Shown here: positions 56,421-64,000 of the stretch, piece by piece
How the letters are laid out: every line of letters begins with the position of its first letter
Numbering within the stretch: position 1 is the stretch's first letter
Source: Bacteroidota bacterium
Lineage (GTDB): Bacteria; Bacteroidota; Bacteroidia; NS11-12g; UBA955
Assembly (NCBI GenBank): GCA_030834125.1
Contig: JAURFW010000008.1
Span: 28,459 to 92,458, forward strand
Length of the DNA: 64,000 bases
Reading direction: 5' to 3'
Notes under the pieces: model-generated
What the model saw: only the letters and a program-made list of their open reading frames with translations
What the model was told of the DNA's origin: nothing
The model's database searches: none
Program-made: the position numbers and the translations under genes

Positions 56421-57408
56421 TTAAAACACGCTTTACAACTTCCATTTTATTACCGGTTTCATCCCATTCGCGTTGTGCATTACTACCGGAATTTATACCA
56501 CAACCAGCAAATAAATTAAACTTTGATTGAAAGATTTGTGCTACCCGAAGATTAACCTGCAAATGCCATTCGAAATTATCAATGAGTCCCCAAAATCCAG
56601 AATAAAGTCGTCGATCTTGGGATTCTAATCTATCAATTTCTTGAATTCCATTTTTCACTGGGTATCCAGCAATTGCTGGTGTTGGAACCAATTTTTTTAA
56701 AATCTTATCTAATAGAATATCATTGGCAGAAGCAGTAAACCATTGTCTTAAATGTCTTAAATCTCCTTGTTTCTCCTCATGCACATCACTGACTTCATAT
56801 TTAATGCCATTTAATACTTCGTGTATATGTTTTGTAGTTATAGATTGCTCATCTCTTTCCTTATTTGACCATTTTTCGGAATCATCAAATAAAGTTCCTG
56901 CAAGTGACATGATTTTAAACTTATTATCTGCTTTAGATATTAAAACTTCAGGAGAAGCTCCTATCCAAGTTCCAAATTCTGCAGATAGCAATAAAACAAC
57001 CATAGAATTAGGGTATAATTTACATAGTTGGGTAAATTTTTCTTTCAAATCAAGTCCATCATGTGCACATTCAACTACTCTTGAGATTACTACTTTTTCG
57101 TAATCTTGATTTTTTATTCCGGATTTAATTTGATTCACATTGTTCTCAAATTCCTTATAGCTTGTAGTATTTTGGACATCAGACAAACCATCTATAATTA
57201 CTGCAGATGATAATTCTTTCAAATTGATTTTTTGATGATTATCCTTAATTATTTTTAAATCATCAAATTCACCCCACTGAGATACTACAAATGCGGGATG
57301 TGTAATCATTTTTAAATCATTTATATTCGATTTTATTACTTCACCCTTCCATAAATGAACAGTATCCCCTCCATTTTCTAATCGGCACCATACAGTCGTA
57401 ACTTCCAT
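56410..57408 (-). CDS. menF: Isochorismate synthase (chorismate-binding enzyme)
   Basis: This 332-residue enzyme converts chorismate to isochorismate for menaquinone. 'EKVVISRVVECAHDGLDL', 'TWIGASPEVLISK', 'MSLAGTLFDDSEKWSNKERDEQ', 'VPTPAIAGYP', 'RRLYSGFWG' and 'FAGCGINSGSNAQREWDET' are the chorismate-binding blocks. The protein is shorter than typical MenF/EntC, with a reduced N-terminal part. The adjacent hotdog thioesterase supports menaquinone rather than siderophore synthesis. Confidence 0.87.
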   Translation of the reverse strand: MEVTTVWCRLENGGDTVHLWKGEVIKSNINDLKMITHPAFVVSQWGEFDDLKIIKDNHQKINLKELSSAVIIDGLSDVQNTTSYKEFENNVNQIKSGIKNQDYEKVVISRVVECAHDGLDLKEKFTQLCKLYPNSMVVLLLSAEFGTWIGASPEVLISKADNKFKIMSLAGTLFDDSEKWSNKERDEQSITTKHIHEVLNGIKYEVSDVHEEKQGDLRHLRQWFTASANDILLDKILKKLVPTPAIAGYPVKNGIQEIDRLESQDRRLYSGFWGLIDNFEWHLQVNLRVAQIFQSKFNLFAGCGINSGSNAQREWDETGNKMEVVKRVLTND

Positions 57409-57413
57409 CAGTT

Positions 57414-57857
57414 TTAATTTTCTCGCAAGATAACGGCCATTGTAATACTTCCTTTACAAATCAATTTTTCTTTTTGATTGAATAGTTCTACTTCCCAAAC
57501 ATGAGATTTCTTACCAATATGTAATGGTTTACCAATTATAGTAACTTTTTCGCCCATCATTGCTGGTCGAAAATGACTACCCTGAATATTTTGACCCACA
57601 GCAACAAATTTTTCTCTATTAATAACCAAATTAGCAGCCATACTACCTACAATTTCAACTGCAGCCATTGAAGCACCACCATTTAGATGTCCAAGTGGTT
57701 GACAATTATTTTTCCCAACCACCATTGATGCATGAATTTCATTTGGGTGAATATAGGTAAATTCAAGACCAATAGATTGATTCATTGTATTGGAACAATG
57801 TCGGTTCAATTCATCAGCACTTATATTTGCAGTATCAAAAGTTTGATTATATATCAT
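57414..57857 (-). CDS. PaaI/hotdog-fold thioesterase, possibly 1,4-dihydroxy-2-naphthoyl-CoA hydrolase
   Basis: This 147-residue hotdog protein has 'GHLNGGASMAAVEIVGSMAAN' with the catalytic Glu on the central helix, and 'VGQNIQGSHFRPAMMGEKVTIIG', typical of PaaI/YdiI-like thioesterases. The gene directly precedes menF (5 nt), so DHNA-CoA hydrolysis in menaquinone synthesis (MenI) is a reasonable inference. I start at ATG 57857; GTG 57860 would add one residue. Confidence 0.78.
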   Translation of the reverse strand: MIYNQTFDTANISADELNRHCSNTMNQSIGLEFTYIHPNEIHASMVVGKNNCQPLGHLNGGASMAAVEIVGSMAANLVINREKFVAVGQNIQGSHFRPAMMGEKVTIIGKPLHIGKKSHVWEVELFNQKEKLICKGSITMAVILREN

Positions 57858-57880
57858 CACAGCAAATTTCTACTCCTCCG

Positions 57881-58489
57881 ATGAAAAAAACAATTTACTT
57901 GGTAAGACACGGCCAAACTAATTTTAACTTAAAAGGGATTGTTCAAGGGTCTGGAATAGATTCAGAACTAAATGAAACAGGACATCAACAGGCGCAAAAA
58001 TTCTATAACTATTTTAAGGAAGTATCTTTTGATGTAGCTTTTGTTTCCGAATTAAAGCGAACACACCAAAGCATTGAACCTTTCACCTTAAATGGTTTAA
58101 ACCAAATAATGATGCCTGAGTTAAATGAAATTAACTGGGGTGTTTTAGAAGGTCAAGATCCTACACCTGAAGGTTACCAGCATTTCTTATCTATTTCAAA
58201 AAGATGGAAAAGAGGTGATTTACATGCATCAGTTGACGGGGGTGAGTCCGCACATTCAATGGTTGAAAGACAAAGAAAAGGATGGGAAAAAATAAAAGCG
58301 TCGAGCTTCAAGAATATTTTAATTTGCATGCATGGAAGGGCTATTAGATCCTTTTTATGCGTATTAACGGGCAAAGACCCATCTCAAATGGACGACTTTG
58401 AACATACTAACTTAGGGTTATACAAATTAATAGAAAATGAACCCCATTATGAGATTGAGTTATTTAATTTCACAGAACATTTAAAGTAA
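57881..58489 (+). CDS. Histidine phosphatase family protein (phosphoglycerate mutase-like)
   Basis: This 202-residue phosphatase has 'KKTIYLVRHGQTNFNLKG' with the catalytic His of the RHG motif, 'SELKRTHQSIEPF', the proton donor 'ELNEINWGVLEGQDP', and a second His in 'LICMHGRAIRSFL'. The track's start at 57785 adds 32 residues that overlap the divergent gene and are unlike the family. It is probably a broad or CobC/YhfR-like phosphatase rather than glycolytic mutase. The ferredoxin follows after 9 nt. Confidence 0.85.
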   Translation: MKKTIYLVRHGQTNFNLKGIVQGSGIDSELNETGHQQAQKFYNYFKEVSFDVAFVSELKRTHQSIEPFTLNGLNQIMMPELNEINWGVLEGQDPTPEGYQHFLSISKRWKRGDLHASVDGGESAHSMVERQRKGWEKIKASSFKNILICMHGRAIRSFLCVLTGKDPSQMDDFEHTNLGLYKLIENEPHYEIELFNFTEHLK

Positions 58490-58498
58490 TAAAAAGAG

Positions 58499-58825
58499 GT
58501 GGAGAACACAATAAATATAATAATCATTGACAGAGAAGGAAGGTCTGAAACTTACGAGGCCCCTACGGATTTAAATATGAATTTAATGGAATTTTGTAAA
58601 GCGGTGGAGCTCCCTGTTAAAGGAGAATGTGGAGGAATGGCAATGTGCGCAACTTGTCAGGTTTACATAGAAAGCAAGCATGTATTACCGGAACAGTCTA
58701 ATGAAGAATTAGACATGTTAGATCAAGCATTTTTTGTAGAAGAAAATAGCCGTTTGGGTTGTCAATTGCACTTGAACGAATCATTAAATGGATTAATTGT
58801 AAGATTGGCACCTGAATCAGAATAA
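58499..58825 (+). CDS. 2Fe-2S ferredoxin (adrenodoxin-type)
   Basis: This 108-residue ferredoxin has the cluster ligands in 'CGGMAMCATC' (Cys-x5-Cys-x2-Cys) and a fourth Cys in 'RLGCQLHLNE', as in ISC-type or adrenodoxin ferredoxins. It could accept electrons from the reductase at 35 kb. The start is GTG 58499; an alternative in-frame ATG is too late to preserve the fold. Confidence 0.9.
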   Translation: MENTINIIIIDREGRSETYEAPTDLNMNLMEFCKAVELPVKGECGGMAMCATCQVYIESKHVLPEQSNEELDMLDQAFFVEENSRLGCQLHLNESLNGLIVRLAPESE

Positions 58826-58841
58826 TTTATTCCATAAAGTG

Positions 58842-58872
58842 TTGATAAATTAATAGAGAGAGTGTATCTTTG
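58842..58872 (+). promoter_or_regulatory. rpsT promoter
   Basis: TTG (58842-58844), a 20-nt spacer and a perfect TATCTTTG (58865-58872) form a complete Bacteroidota promoter. The leader to ATG 58891 is about 14 nt. The track's TTG start at 58870 is part of the element. Confidence 0.75.
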
Positions 58873-58890
58873 CACTCCTTAAAAGATAAA

Positions 58891-59145
58891 ATGGCTAATC
58901 ATAAATCAGCAATAAAGAGAATCCGTGCTAATAGCAAGAAACGTGATTTGAATCGCTATCAGCATAAAACTGCACGTACAATCATTAAAAACGTACGCAA
59001 CACGCAAAACAAATCTGAAGCAGAAACTTTATTGAAGTCTGCTTTTGCGGGACTAGACAAATTGGCAAAGAAAAATATTATCCATAAAAATAAAGCGGGT
59101 AATTTGAAATCTAGCCTACAAAAACATGTTAATGCACTGGGCTAA
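58891..59145 (+). CDS. rpsT: 30S ribosomal protein S20
   Basis: This 84-residue basic protein ('MANHKSAIKRIRANSKKRDLN') binds 16S rRNA early in assembly. I use ATG 58891 instead of TTG 58870, which is inside the -7 element and adds seven residues absent from the family. A bidirectional hairpin terminator follows. Confidence 0.96.
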   Translation: MANHKSAIKRIRANSKKRDLNRYQHKTARTIIKNVRNTQNKSEAETLLKSAFAGLDKLAKKNIIHKNKAGNLKSSLQKHVNALG

Positions 59146-59168
59146 AATTTAACCAGAAAATAATATAG

Positions 59169-59195
59169 AAAAAGGAGGTTATGACCTCCTTTTTT
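59169..59195 (+). terminator. Intrinsic terminator after rpsT (usable on both strands)
   Basis: AAAAAGGAGGT and ACCTCCTTTTT form an 11-bp stem around TATG, with T-runs on both strands. It also terminates the convergent 81-aa gene, whose stop codon touches it. Confidence 0.85.
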
Positions 59196-59439
59196 ATTGC
59201 CTATATTTTTTACCTAATTGAAATAATTTTTCAATTGCGATATCACCAATTTCGTGCAATATAGAGACATAGTTCTTACCTTTTTCTCTAACTCTTTCAA
59301 TGGTCCATAGTCTTTCCCTAACAAGGGCTCTCAATGCTGGTTTCGAAAGTTTTAAAACTAAAATATTTTCAGAAAAATTCACAAATTGATTTTCAATTAA
59401 AGTTTTCTTCTCAGGGTTTGATTTCAAATCACATCCCAT
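59194..59439 (-). CDS. Small protein with RNA-polymerase-alpha-CTD-like helix-hairpin-helix domain
   Basis: This 81-residue protein ends its minus-strand frame at the shared terminator. The C-terminal 55 residues ('LSKPALRALVRERLWTIERV', 'ILHEIGDIAIEKLFQLGKK') resemble the alpha-CTD/HhH pattern of a first helix, a T-(I/L)-xx-(L/V) turn and an LHxIGxxxIxKL second hairpin. Such domains bind DNA or protein. It lies 15 nt after pyrH and could be co-transcribed. I infer a nucleic-acid- or polymerase-related role; the resemblance is by eye. Confidence 0.55.
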   Translation of the reverse strand: MGCDLKSNPEKKTLIENQFVNFSENILVLKLSKPALRALVRERLWTIERVREKGKNYVSILHEIGDIAIEKLFQLGKKYRQ

Positions 59440-59454
59440 AAAATAATTTAATAA

Positions 59455-60165
59455 CTAATCTTTTACAAGGGTTCCGATATTCTCACCTTGAATTAATTTC
59501 AACAAATTTCCTTTTGTGTTCATATCAAAAACAACGATAGACTTCTTATTCTCTTGGCATAGGGTAATAGCCGTCATATCCATAACGCTCAATCCCAAAT
59601 CATAAACTTGCCTATAACTTATTGTTTCAAATCGTTTCGCGTCCACATGTTTTTCTGGATCCTTATCATAAATTCCATCCACACGAGTACCTTTTATAAC
59701 TAGATCAGCTTCTATTTCAACAGCACGTAATGAGGCAGCAGTGTCTGTTGTGAAATATGGATTACCTGTACCTGCTCCGAATATAACAACTCTACCTTTC
59801 TCTAAATGTCTTATTGCTCTTCTCCGAATAAAGGGTTCAGAAATTTGCTCCATTTTAATAGCTGATAATAAACGTGTAACCATACCTTCTTTTTCGAAAG
59901 ATCCTTGAATAGCCATAGCGTTCATCATTGTTGCTAACATACCCATGTAATCTCCCGTTGCTCGATCCACAACTCCCCCTTGTGCTCCTTGCACACCACG
60001 GAAAATATTTCCTCCACCGATAACTATAGCCACTTCTATACCCAAATCTACTACAGCCTTGACTTCTTCTGCGTACTGTTTCAATATAACTGGATCAATA
60101 CCGTAATCCTGGCTACCAAGTAAACTTTCACCACTTAACTTTAATAATATACGTTTGTAACTCAT
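59455..60165 (-). CDS. pyrH: UMP kinase
   Basis: This 236-residue amino-acid-kinase-fold enzyme phosphorylates UMP. '[20 protein letters not shown]', '[14 protein letters not shown]', '[16 protein letters not shown]' and '[20 protein letters not shown]' are typical. It lies after tsf but a hairpin terminator separates them, so it may be expressed partly on its own; no clear TAnnTTTG is visible upstream. Confidence 0.97.
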   Translation of the reverse strand: MSYKRILLKLSGESLLGSQDYGIDPVILKQYAEEVKAVVDLGIEVAIVIGGGNIFRGVQGAQGGVVDRATGDYMGMLATMMNAMAIQGSFEKEGMVTRLLSAIKMEQISEPFIRRRAIRHLEKGRVVIFGAGTGNPYFTTDTAASLRAVEIEADLVIKGTRVDGIYDKDPEKHVDAKRFETISYRQVYDLGLSVMDMTAITLCQENKKSIVVFDMNTKGNLLKLIQGENIGTLVKD

Positions 60166-60190
60166 TCTTAATTTATTTTTATAAATACCA

Positions 60191-60222
60191 AAAAAAATCC
60201 CCCGAATTTCGGAGGATTTTTT
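60191..60222 (-). terminator. Terminator between tsf and pyrH
   Basis: AAAAAATCC-C-CCGAA and TTCGG-A-GGATTTTTT form a long stem with one mismatch and a T-run on the minus strand, 16 nt after the tsf stop. Confidence 0.75.
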
Positions 60223-60237
60223 GAATTATCTAAATTT

Positions 60238-61068
60238 TTATCCTAATTGAACTCTTTTGAACTGTTTCACTGTTAAGCCTGATTCAACATCAGCGAGCAT
60301 TTTAGCGACTGACTTTGAACTATCTTTAACGAAGTCCTGATTCAATAACGTGTTTTCTTTGTAGAACTTCTGAAGTTTACCTTCAGCAATCTTATCAATA
60401 ATAGCTTCTGGCTTACCTTCAGCAATTGCTTGCTCACGACCAATTTGCATTTCGCGTTCTACTATTGAAGTATTTACTTGATCTTTATCAACGGCAACTG
60501 GATTCATAGCTGCAATTTGCATTGCAACGTCTTTTCCAGCTTCAACGTTAGAATCACTTGGGGAATTACTTAATTCAACAAGTACACCCATTCTGTTTGC
60601 ACCGTGGATATAAGCAACCACGTTAGCCCCTTCCACCAATTCATATTTAACGACGTCAATTTTTTCTCCGATTTTAGCTACTTCTTCAAGAAGTTTTGAT
60701 TCAAGAGAAACACCATTCATATCAAGGGCTTTCAAAGCATTGATATCTCCAGGCTTGTTAGTCAAAGCGAGAGTTGCAATTTCGCGAGCAAAAGAAACAA
60801 AACCTTCGTTTTTAGCAACAAAGTCAGTTTCGGCACTCAAAACAATAATAACACCTGTTGTTTTATCGTCGTTGGTTATAGCTATAACTGCTCCTTCAGT
60901 TGCTTCACGATCGGCACGTTTTGCTGCAATTTTAGCACCTTTCTTTCTCAAGAAATCGATTGCTGCTTCGAAATCACCACCAGTTTCCTGTAGTGCATTT
61001 TTACAATCCATTAAACCGGCCCCGGTTTGTTGGCGTAACTTATTTACTTCTGATGCGGTAATAGACAT
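60238..61068 (-). CDS. tsf: Elongation factor Ts
   Basis: This 276-residue factor exchanges GDP for GTP on EF-Tu. 'VNKLRQQTGAGLMDCKNALQE' opens with a UBA domain, and 'SAETDFVAKNEGFVSFA' contains the TDFV core contacting EF-Tu. It ends the rplM-rpsI-rpsB-tsf operon. Confidence 0.97.
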   Translation of the reverse strand: MSITASEVNKLRQQTGAGLMDCKNALQETGGDFEAAIDFLRKKGAKIAAKRADREATEGAVIAITNDDKTTGVIIVLSAETDFVAKNEGFVSFAREIATLALTNKPGDINALKALDMNGVSLESKLLEEVAKIGEKIDVVKYELVEGANVVAYIHGANRMGVLVELSNSPSDSNVEAGKDVAMQIAAMNPVAVDKDQVNTSIVEREMQIGREQAIAEGKPEAIIDKIAEGKLQKFYKENTLLNQDFVKDSSKSVAKMLADVESGLTVKQFKRVQLG

Positions 61069-61076
61069 GATTTTGA

Positions 61077-61826
61077 TTATGCTTCTAATCCTTCTTCTTT
61101 TTCTTCTTTATTCTTACGCTCTTCGTCGTTTTGCTTTTCACGGCGACGCTCATTCGTACCTTCCAAAATTGCATCTGCTAATTCAGAAGCAATCAAATGG
61201 ATACTTTTAGAGGCATCATCATTACCAGGTATAGCAAAATCAACTACAGTAGGATCGGAATTAGTATCTACTAAGCCAAAAGTAGGAATTCCTAGGCGTA
61301 ATGCTTCAGAAACAGCAAGATGTTCTCTTTTGATATCGATGATGAACAATGCACCAGGAAGTTTAGTCATATCCTCGATTCCACCAAGAACACGAGACAA
61401 CTTCACTTTCTCACGGTCTAACATCAAACGCTCTTTTTTATTGATTCGTTCAAATGTTCCATCATTTGCCATCCTATCAATTACCTGCATTCTTTTGATG
61501 CTGCGACGTACAGTTTGGAAGTTTGTTAACATACCCCCTAACCAACGCTCGGTAACGAAAGGCATTCCTGCACGCTGTGCTTCGGTTGCAACGATTTCTT
61601 TTGCTTGTTTCTTTGTAGCCACAAATAATACGCGTCTACCAGACTTAGCAATATTTCTTGCCGCTGCTTTTGCTTCTTCTAATTTTGATTCTGTTTTCTT
61701 TAAATCAATAATGTGAATGCCATTTTGCTCCATAAAAATGTAAGGAGCCATTCTTGGATTCCACTTGCGTGTCAAGTGTCCGAAGTGTACACCTGCATCG
61801 AGCAAATCTTGTTGAGTATAAGCCAT
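61077..61826 (-). CDS. rpsB: 30S ribosomal protein S2
   Basis: This 249-residue protein ('[20 protein letters not shown]', '[10 protein letters not shown]'-like block, '[18 protein letters not shown]') is full length. The C-terminal 25 residues are a highly charged Glu/Lys/Arg tail. It precedes tsf by 8 nt, the usual order. Confidence 0.97.
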   Translation of the reverse strand: MAYTQQDLLDAGVHFGHLTRKWNPRMAPYIFMEQNGIHIIDLKKTESKLEEAKAAARNIAKSGRRVLFVATKKQAKEIVATEAQRAGMPFVTERWLGGMLTNFQTVRRSIKRMQVIDRMANDGTFERINKKERLMLDREKVKLSRVLGGIEDMTKLPGALFIIDIKREHLAVSEALRLGIPTFGLVDTNSDPTVVDFAIPGNDDASKSIHLIASELADAILEGTNERRREKQNDEERKNKEEKEEGLEA

Positions 61827-61835
61827 CGATAATTT

Positions 61836-62216
61836 TTAACGTTTTGAGAATTGGAAACGCTTTCGCGCTTTCTTTTGACCACTTTTCTTTCTTTCAACTA
61901 CACGTGAATCGCGCGTCATAAATCCAGCCTTACGTAAGGCTGATTTATACTCCTCGTTGATTTCAACCAACGCTTTTGAGATTCCAAGACGAATTGCCTC
62001 GGCTTGTCCAGAAACGCCACCACCGCGAACGTTAACTAATACGTCGTAGTTTTTAAGATTTTCTGTCATCTCCAATGGAGCTGTTACGGCAGTTTGGTGC
62101 CAAGCGATTGGAAAATAATCTGCCAATGCTTTTTTGTTAACTGTGATTTGCCCTTTACCTTCCTTGAGGTAAACGCGAGCAATTGCTTCTTTTCTTCTTC
62201 CTGAGTTATTAATCAT
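61836..62216 (-). CDS. rpsI: 30S ribosomal protein S9
   Basis: This 126-residue protein has 'GRRKEAIARVYLKEGKGQITVN' and 'VRGGGVSGQAEAIRLGISKAL', and ends in the basic tail 'KARKRFQFSKR' that reaches the P-site tRNA. It follows rplM by 8 nt. Confidence 0.97.
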   Translation of the reverse strand: MINNSGRRKEAIARVYLKEGKGQITVNKKALADYFPIAWHQTAVTAPLEMTENLKNYDVLVNVRGGGVSGQAEAIRLGISKALVEINEEYKSALRKAGFMTRDSRVVERKKSGQKKARKRFQFSKR

Positions 62217-62224
62217 ATTCTTTC

Positions 62225-62668
62225 TCAGATGTCAAATTTCAATTCTTTTGGTTTTTGGGCAGCATGTGGATGCTCACTTCCCGCAAAAACAGATAGGTTA
62301 TGAAATAATTTTCTACCTAATCTATTTTTTGGCAACATACCTCTAACTGCACTTTCAATAATTCTTTCAGCTTTCATTGCCTTCGCCAAAGTAGTTCTTT
62401 GCCCACCTGGATAGCCAGTGTGACGAACATAAGTCTTTTGCTCACTCTTCATTCCTGTCAATTTTACTTGATCTGCATTGATTACAATTACATGATCTCC
62501 ACAATCAACATGTGGAGTAAAATATGGCTTGTGCTTTCCACGCACAATCATTGCAATGTGAGACGCCAAACGACCTAATGGAAGGTCAGTTGCATCCACA
62601 ACAAACCAATTTTTCTCTACGGTTGCTTGGTTCGCTGAAGCTGTTTTATAGGTTTTTAATGGATTCAC
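62225..62668 (-). CDS. rplM: 50S ribosomal protein L13
   Basis: This 147-residue protein has '[16 protein letters not shown]', '[10 protein letters not shown]' and '[15 protein letters not shown]'. The start is GTG 62668, preceded by AAAGGAAC, one of the few Shine-Dalgarno-like sites here. A full -33/-7 promoter lies upstream. It leads the rplM-rpsI-rpsB-tsf operon. Confidence 0.97.
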   Translation of the reverse strand: MNPLKTYKTASANQATVEKNWFVVDATDLPLGRLASHIAMIVRGKHKPYFTPHVDCGDHVIVINADQVKLTGMKSEQKTYVRHTGYPGGQRTTLAKAMKAERIIESAVRGMLPKNRLGRKLFHNLSVFAGSEHPHAAQKPKELKFDI

Positions 62669-62696
62669 GTTCCTTTAAATTTACTTTTTGGGGTTG

Positions 62697-62727
62697 CAAA
62701 AATAGGATGATTTTTGATTGAAAACAA
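62697..62727 (-). promoter_or_regulatory. Promoter of the rplM-rpsI-rpsB-tsf operon
   Basis: On the minus strand TTG (62727-62725), a 20-nt spacer and a perfect TATTTTTG (62704-62697). The leader of about 25 nt carries the AAAGGA ribosome-binding site. Confidence 0.75.
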
Positions 62728-62782
62728 GATATCCACAAACTTTTTTCAAAACGAATATTGTAGACATTCAAAAGAAACGGTT

Positions 62783-63547
62783 TTACCAATCATCTTCATC
62801 GGGCTGATATGGCTCTTTCATTGACTTTATTAAGCCATTAATTAGGTCTTGTACATCTACATCTAAAGACTTTAAATATAAATCAGCCATGTGAACACCC
62901 TTTTTAGTAGTAATAAAATGTTCCATATAGGTATTCACATAATCCTTACCTAGTCCTTTTGGAGCTGCCACCAGAATAAATGATCCGGCTTGTACTTTAT
63001 ATCTTGCTTCCTTAATCCGCACAACTAAATCAAATTCAATATCTCCAGGAATATTGGTGGCATTATCACTAAGCTTGACCAAAAAAGGCTTCTTAACGTG
63101 TAATTCAATAATACCGTTTGCCTTTTTATTCAATGTAAACCTTTTGTAGTCTTTCTTTCCGTAGGTCTCATCGAAATACCTATCTGCCCGATTGAATAAA
63201 CTATCTTCACTACAAAATTCACAATCCCAATCTTCTACAATCGTATCATAGAAAATCATTTTACGCATTGAATCATAGGGAACTTTATGCCTAATAAAAG
63301 GTTTAGGAGGATTCTTTTTTACTTTTTTCTCTTCGCCATCACCCCCGAATGAAGAAAAATTGTCTCCTTCATCGAATGATTCTGAATCATTATTAAATTC
63401 TGAAGAGTCCTCTTCACTAAAACTATCGTCTTCAGTTTCCCACTGCGCATAGCTGTATCCTGAAATATTCAGAAATAAAAATAACAATATCGAAGGAAAA
63501 CCAATTTTGCCTGTAATTATCTTAATTCTGTTTCGTATCAATTTCAC
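62783..63547 (-). CDS. Exported protein with acidic linker, unknown function
   Basis: This 254-residue protein has a long signal peptide ('IGFPSILLFLFLNISGYSYAQ', cleavage about 35). A very acidic Ser/Glu/Asp linker follows (about 36-72), and then a compact domain (about 115-240) with 'FTLNKKANGIIELHVKKPF' and 'DIEFDLVVRIKEARYKVQAGSF', which recalls DUF4468-like Bacteroidota domains. The start is GTG 63547. A TATATTCG element (one mismatch) lies 18 nt upstream at 63566-63573. Function unknown. Confidence 0.6.
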   Translation of the reverse strand: MKLIRNRIKIITGKIGFPSILLFLFLNISGYSYAQWETEDDSFSEEDSSEFNNDSESFDEGDNFSSFGGDGEEKKVKKNPPKPFIRHKVPYDSMRKMIFYDTIVEDWDCEFCSEDSLFNRADRYFDETYGKKDYKRFTLNKKANGIIELHVKKPFLVKLSDNATNIPGDIEFDLVVRIKEARYKVQAGSFILVAAPKGLGKDYVNTYMEHFITTKKGVHMADLYLKSLDVDVQDLINGLIKSMKEPYQPDEDDW

Positions 63548-63648
63548 TAATTCTTAAATGAGTTGCGAATATAATTTATTTGAAATAACCATGCTAACCA
63601 ACTTTTTTGGAGTAGGAAAGTAATTGATGTAACGTATTAATTGTTTTT

Positions 63649-64000
63649 TTATTGCCCGAGCGCTTTAGGAAATCGACCTTTTGAGAAAATTCTTCCAGCA
63701 GGCCTTCCCTTTCTCAATAATTTTTGCTCCTCTTCAGGCAGTTTTATTATATCTGCACAATGTTCACTACAACAATTATTATACTCTTGAGCACAATCTT
63801 CACACTGAATAAATAGTAAATGACATGCTGTATTTGCACAATTAATATGAGTATCGCCAGGTTTACCGCATTGATGACATTCAGAAAGTATATCATCAGA
63901 AACTCTCTCATGCAAACGTTGATCAAAAACAAAATTTACTCCCTTGAACTTATTTTCAAGTTCTTGTTCTTTCACTTGCCTTACATAATTAATTATTCCA
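63649..64000 (-). CDS. trhO: TrhO-type rhodanese (tRNA uridine hydroxylase), C-terminal part
   Basis: The frame stays open to position 64000, so the track's start at 63975 is internal; the extra residues read 'GIINYVRQ' and continue the family. This C-terminal part contains 'GVNFVFDQRLHERV' and the Cys-rich zinc-like region 'CHQCGKPGDTHINC', 'CHLLFIQCEDC', 'CCSEHC', typical of TrhO/YceA, which makes 5-hydroxyuridine at tRNA position 34. The rhodanese active Cys would lie outside the window. Confidence 0.85.
   Translation of the reverse strand, partial: GIINYVRQVKEQELENKFKGVNFVFDQRLHERVSDDILSECHQCGKPGDTHINCANTACHLLFIQCEDCAQEYNNCCSEHCADIIKLPEEEQKLLRKGRPAGRIFSKGRFPKALGQ

Noticed and set aside
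57785-57880. 32-residue N-terminal extension of the histidine phosphatase
   Set aside because: It overlaps the divergent thioesterase and precedes the family start MKKTIYLVRHG.
58870-58890. TTG start for rpsT giving MHSLKDK before MANHKSA
   Set aside because: The TTG overlaps the TATCTTTG element and the additional residues are not part of S20.
60740-61210. 156-aa plus-strand ORF over tsf/rpsB
   Set aside because: It is antisense to two certain translation genes and has low-complexity composition; a shadow ORF.
63649-63975. Complete 108-aa zinc-finger protein or pseudogene
   Set aside because: The frame continues without a stop to the window edge and matches the C-terminal part of TrhO, so it is only cut by the window.

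Overview
The window is chromosomal DNA from an AT-rich Gram-negative member of the Bacteroidota, probably near Flavobacteriales/Cytophagales. Lines of evidence: a TonB receptor with a carboxypeptidase-regulatory-like plug extension, lineage families (DUF4293, DUF3109, BshB1-type deacetylase, YicC, geranylgeranylglycerol-phosphate synthase-like UbiA), WaaA for lipid A-Kdo, isochorismate synthase for menaquinone, few Shine-Dalgarno sequences, and many perfect copies of the Bacteroidota -7 promoter element TAnnTTTG. I see no rRNA, tRNA, CRISPR array, insertion sequence or prophage. It is dense housekeeping sequence with a few accessory cell-surface genes.

Layout. 1-7.8 kb (minus): a surface module of TonB receptor, a 1296-aa secreted protein and the start of a third exported protein. 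7.9-15.1 kb: a SerA-like dehydrogenase with AccC, a lone CcmB, then Prc protease with an M49-like metallopeptidase. 15.2-21.5 kb (plus): an acyltransferase-like protein, a C1 peptidase, alanine dehydrogenase plus hydrolase, an outer-membrane protein and WaaA. 21.7-25.5 kb: groES-groEL, then ruvX-def-ubiA. 25.5-31.9 kb (minus): pssA-purE-DUF3109, and yicC followed by two unusual exported proteins, one an erythromycin-esterase-like domain joined to a predicted beta-barrel. 32-40 kb (plus): glutaminyl-cyclase-like M28 protein, bshB1, a secreted VWA-like protein, a ferredoxin-NADP reductase, mtgA, efp-speB-cysteine desulfurase, and a PTPS-like enzyme. 40-44.3 kb (minus): recR-glycosyltransferase fusion-histidine kinase-DUF4293. 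44.3-50.5 kb (plus): panD-flippase-rfaE2-glycosyltransferase-lamin-tail protein-prmC, one overlapping chain. 50.5-58.8 kb: an AT-hook/coiled-coil/winged-helix protein, dxs, pabA-tsaB, thiolase, menF-menI-like, phosphatase and ferredoxin. 58.9-64 kb: rpsT, a tiny RNA-polymerase-alpha-CTD-like gene, the rplM-rpsI-rpsB-tsf and pyrH block, a secreted protein and the end of a TrhO-type rhodanese.

Two global patterns stand out. First, at seven genes a perfect TAnnTTTG ends exactly 4 nt before the start codon, with five or so further genes close to this, implying leaderless or near-leaderless mRNAs and correcting several ORF-track starts. Second, five convergent gene pairs overlap at their 3' ends and one intrinsic terminator lies inside the neighbouring coding sequence, showing strong compaction. 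I found no clear multi-gene defence or novel enzymatic system. The best candidates for something undescribed are the esterase-like/beta-barrel protein with its partner, the AT-hook protein, and the alpha-CTD-like small protein.
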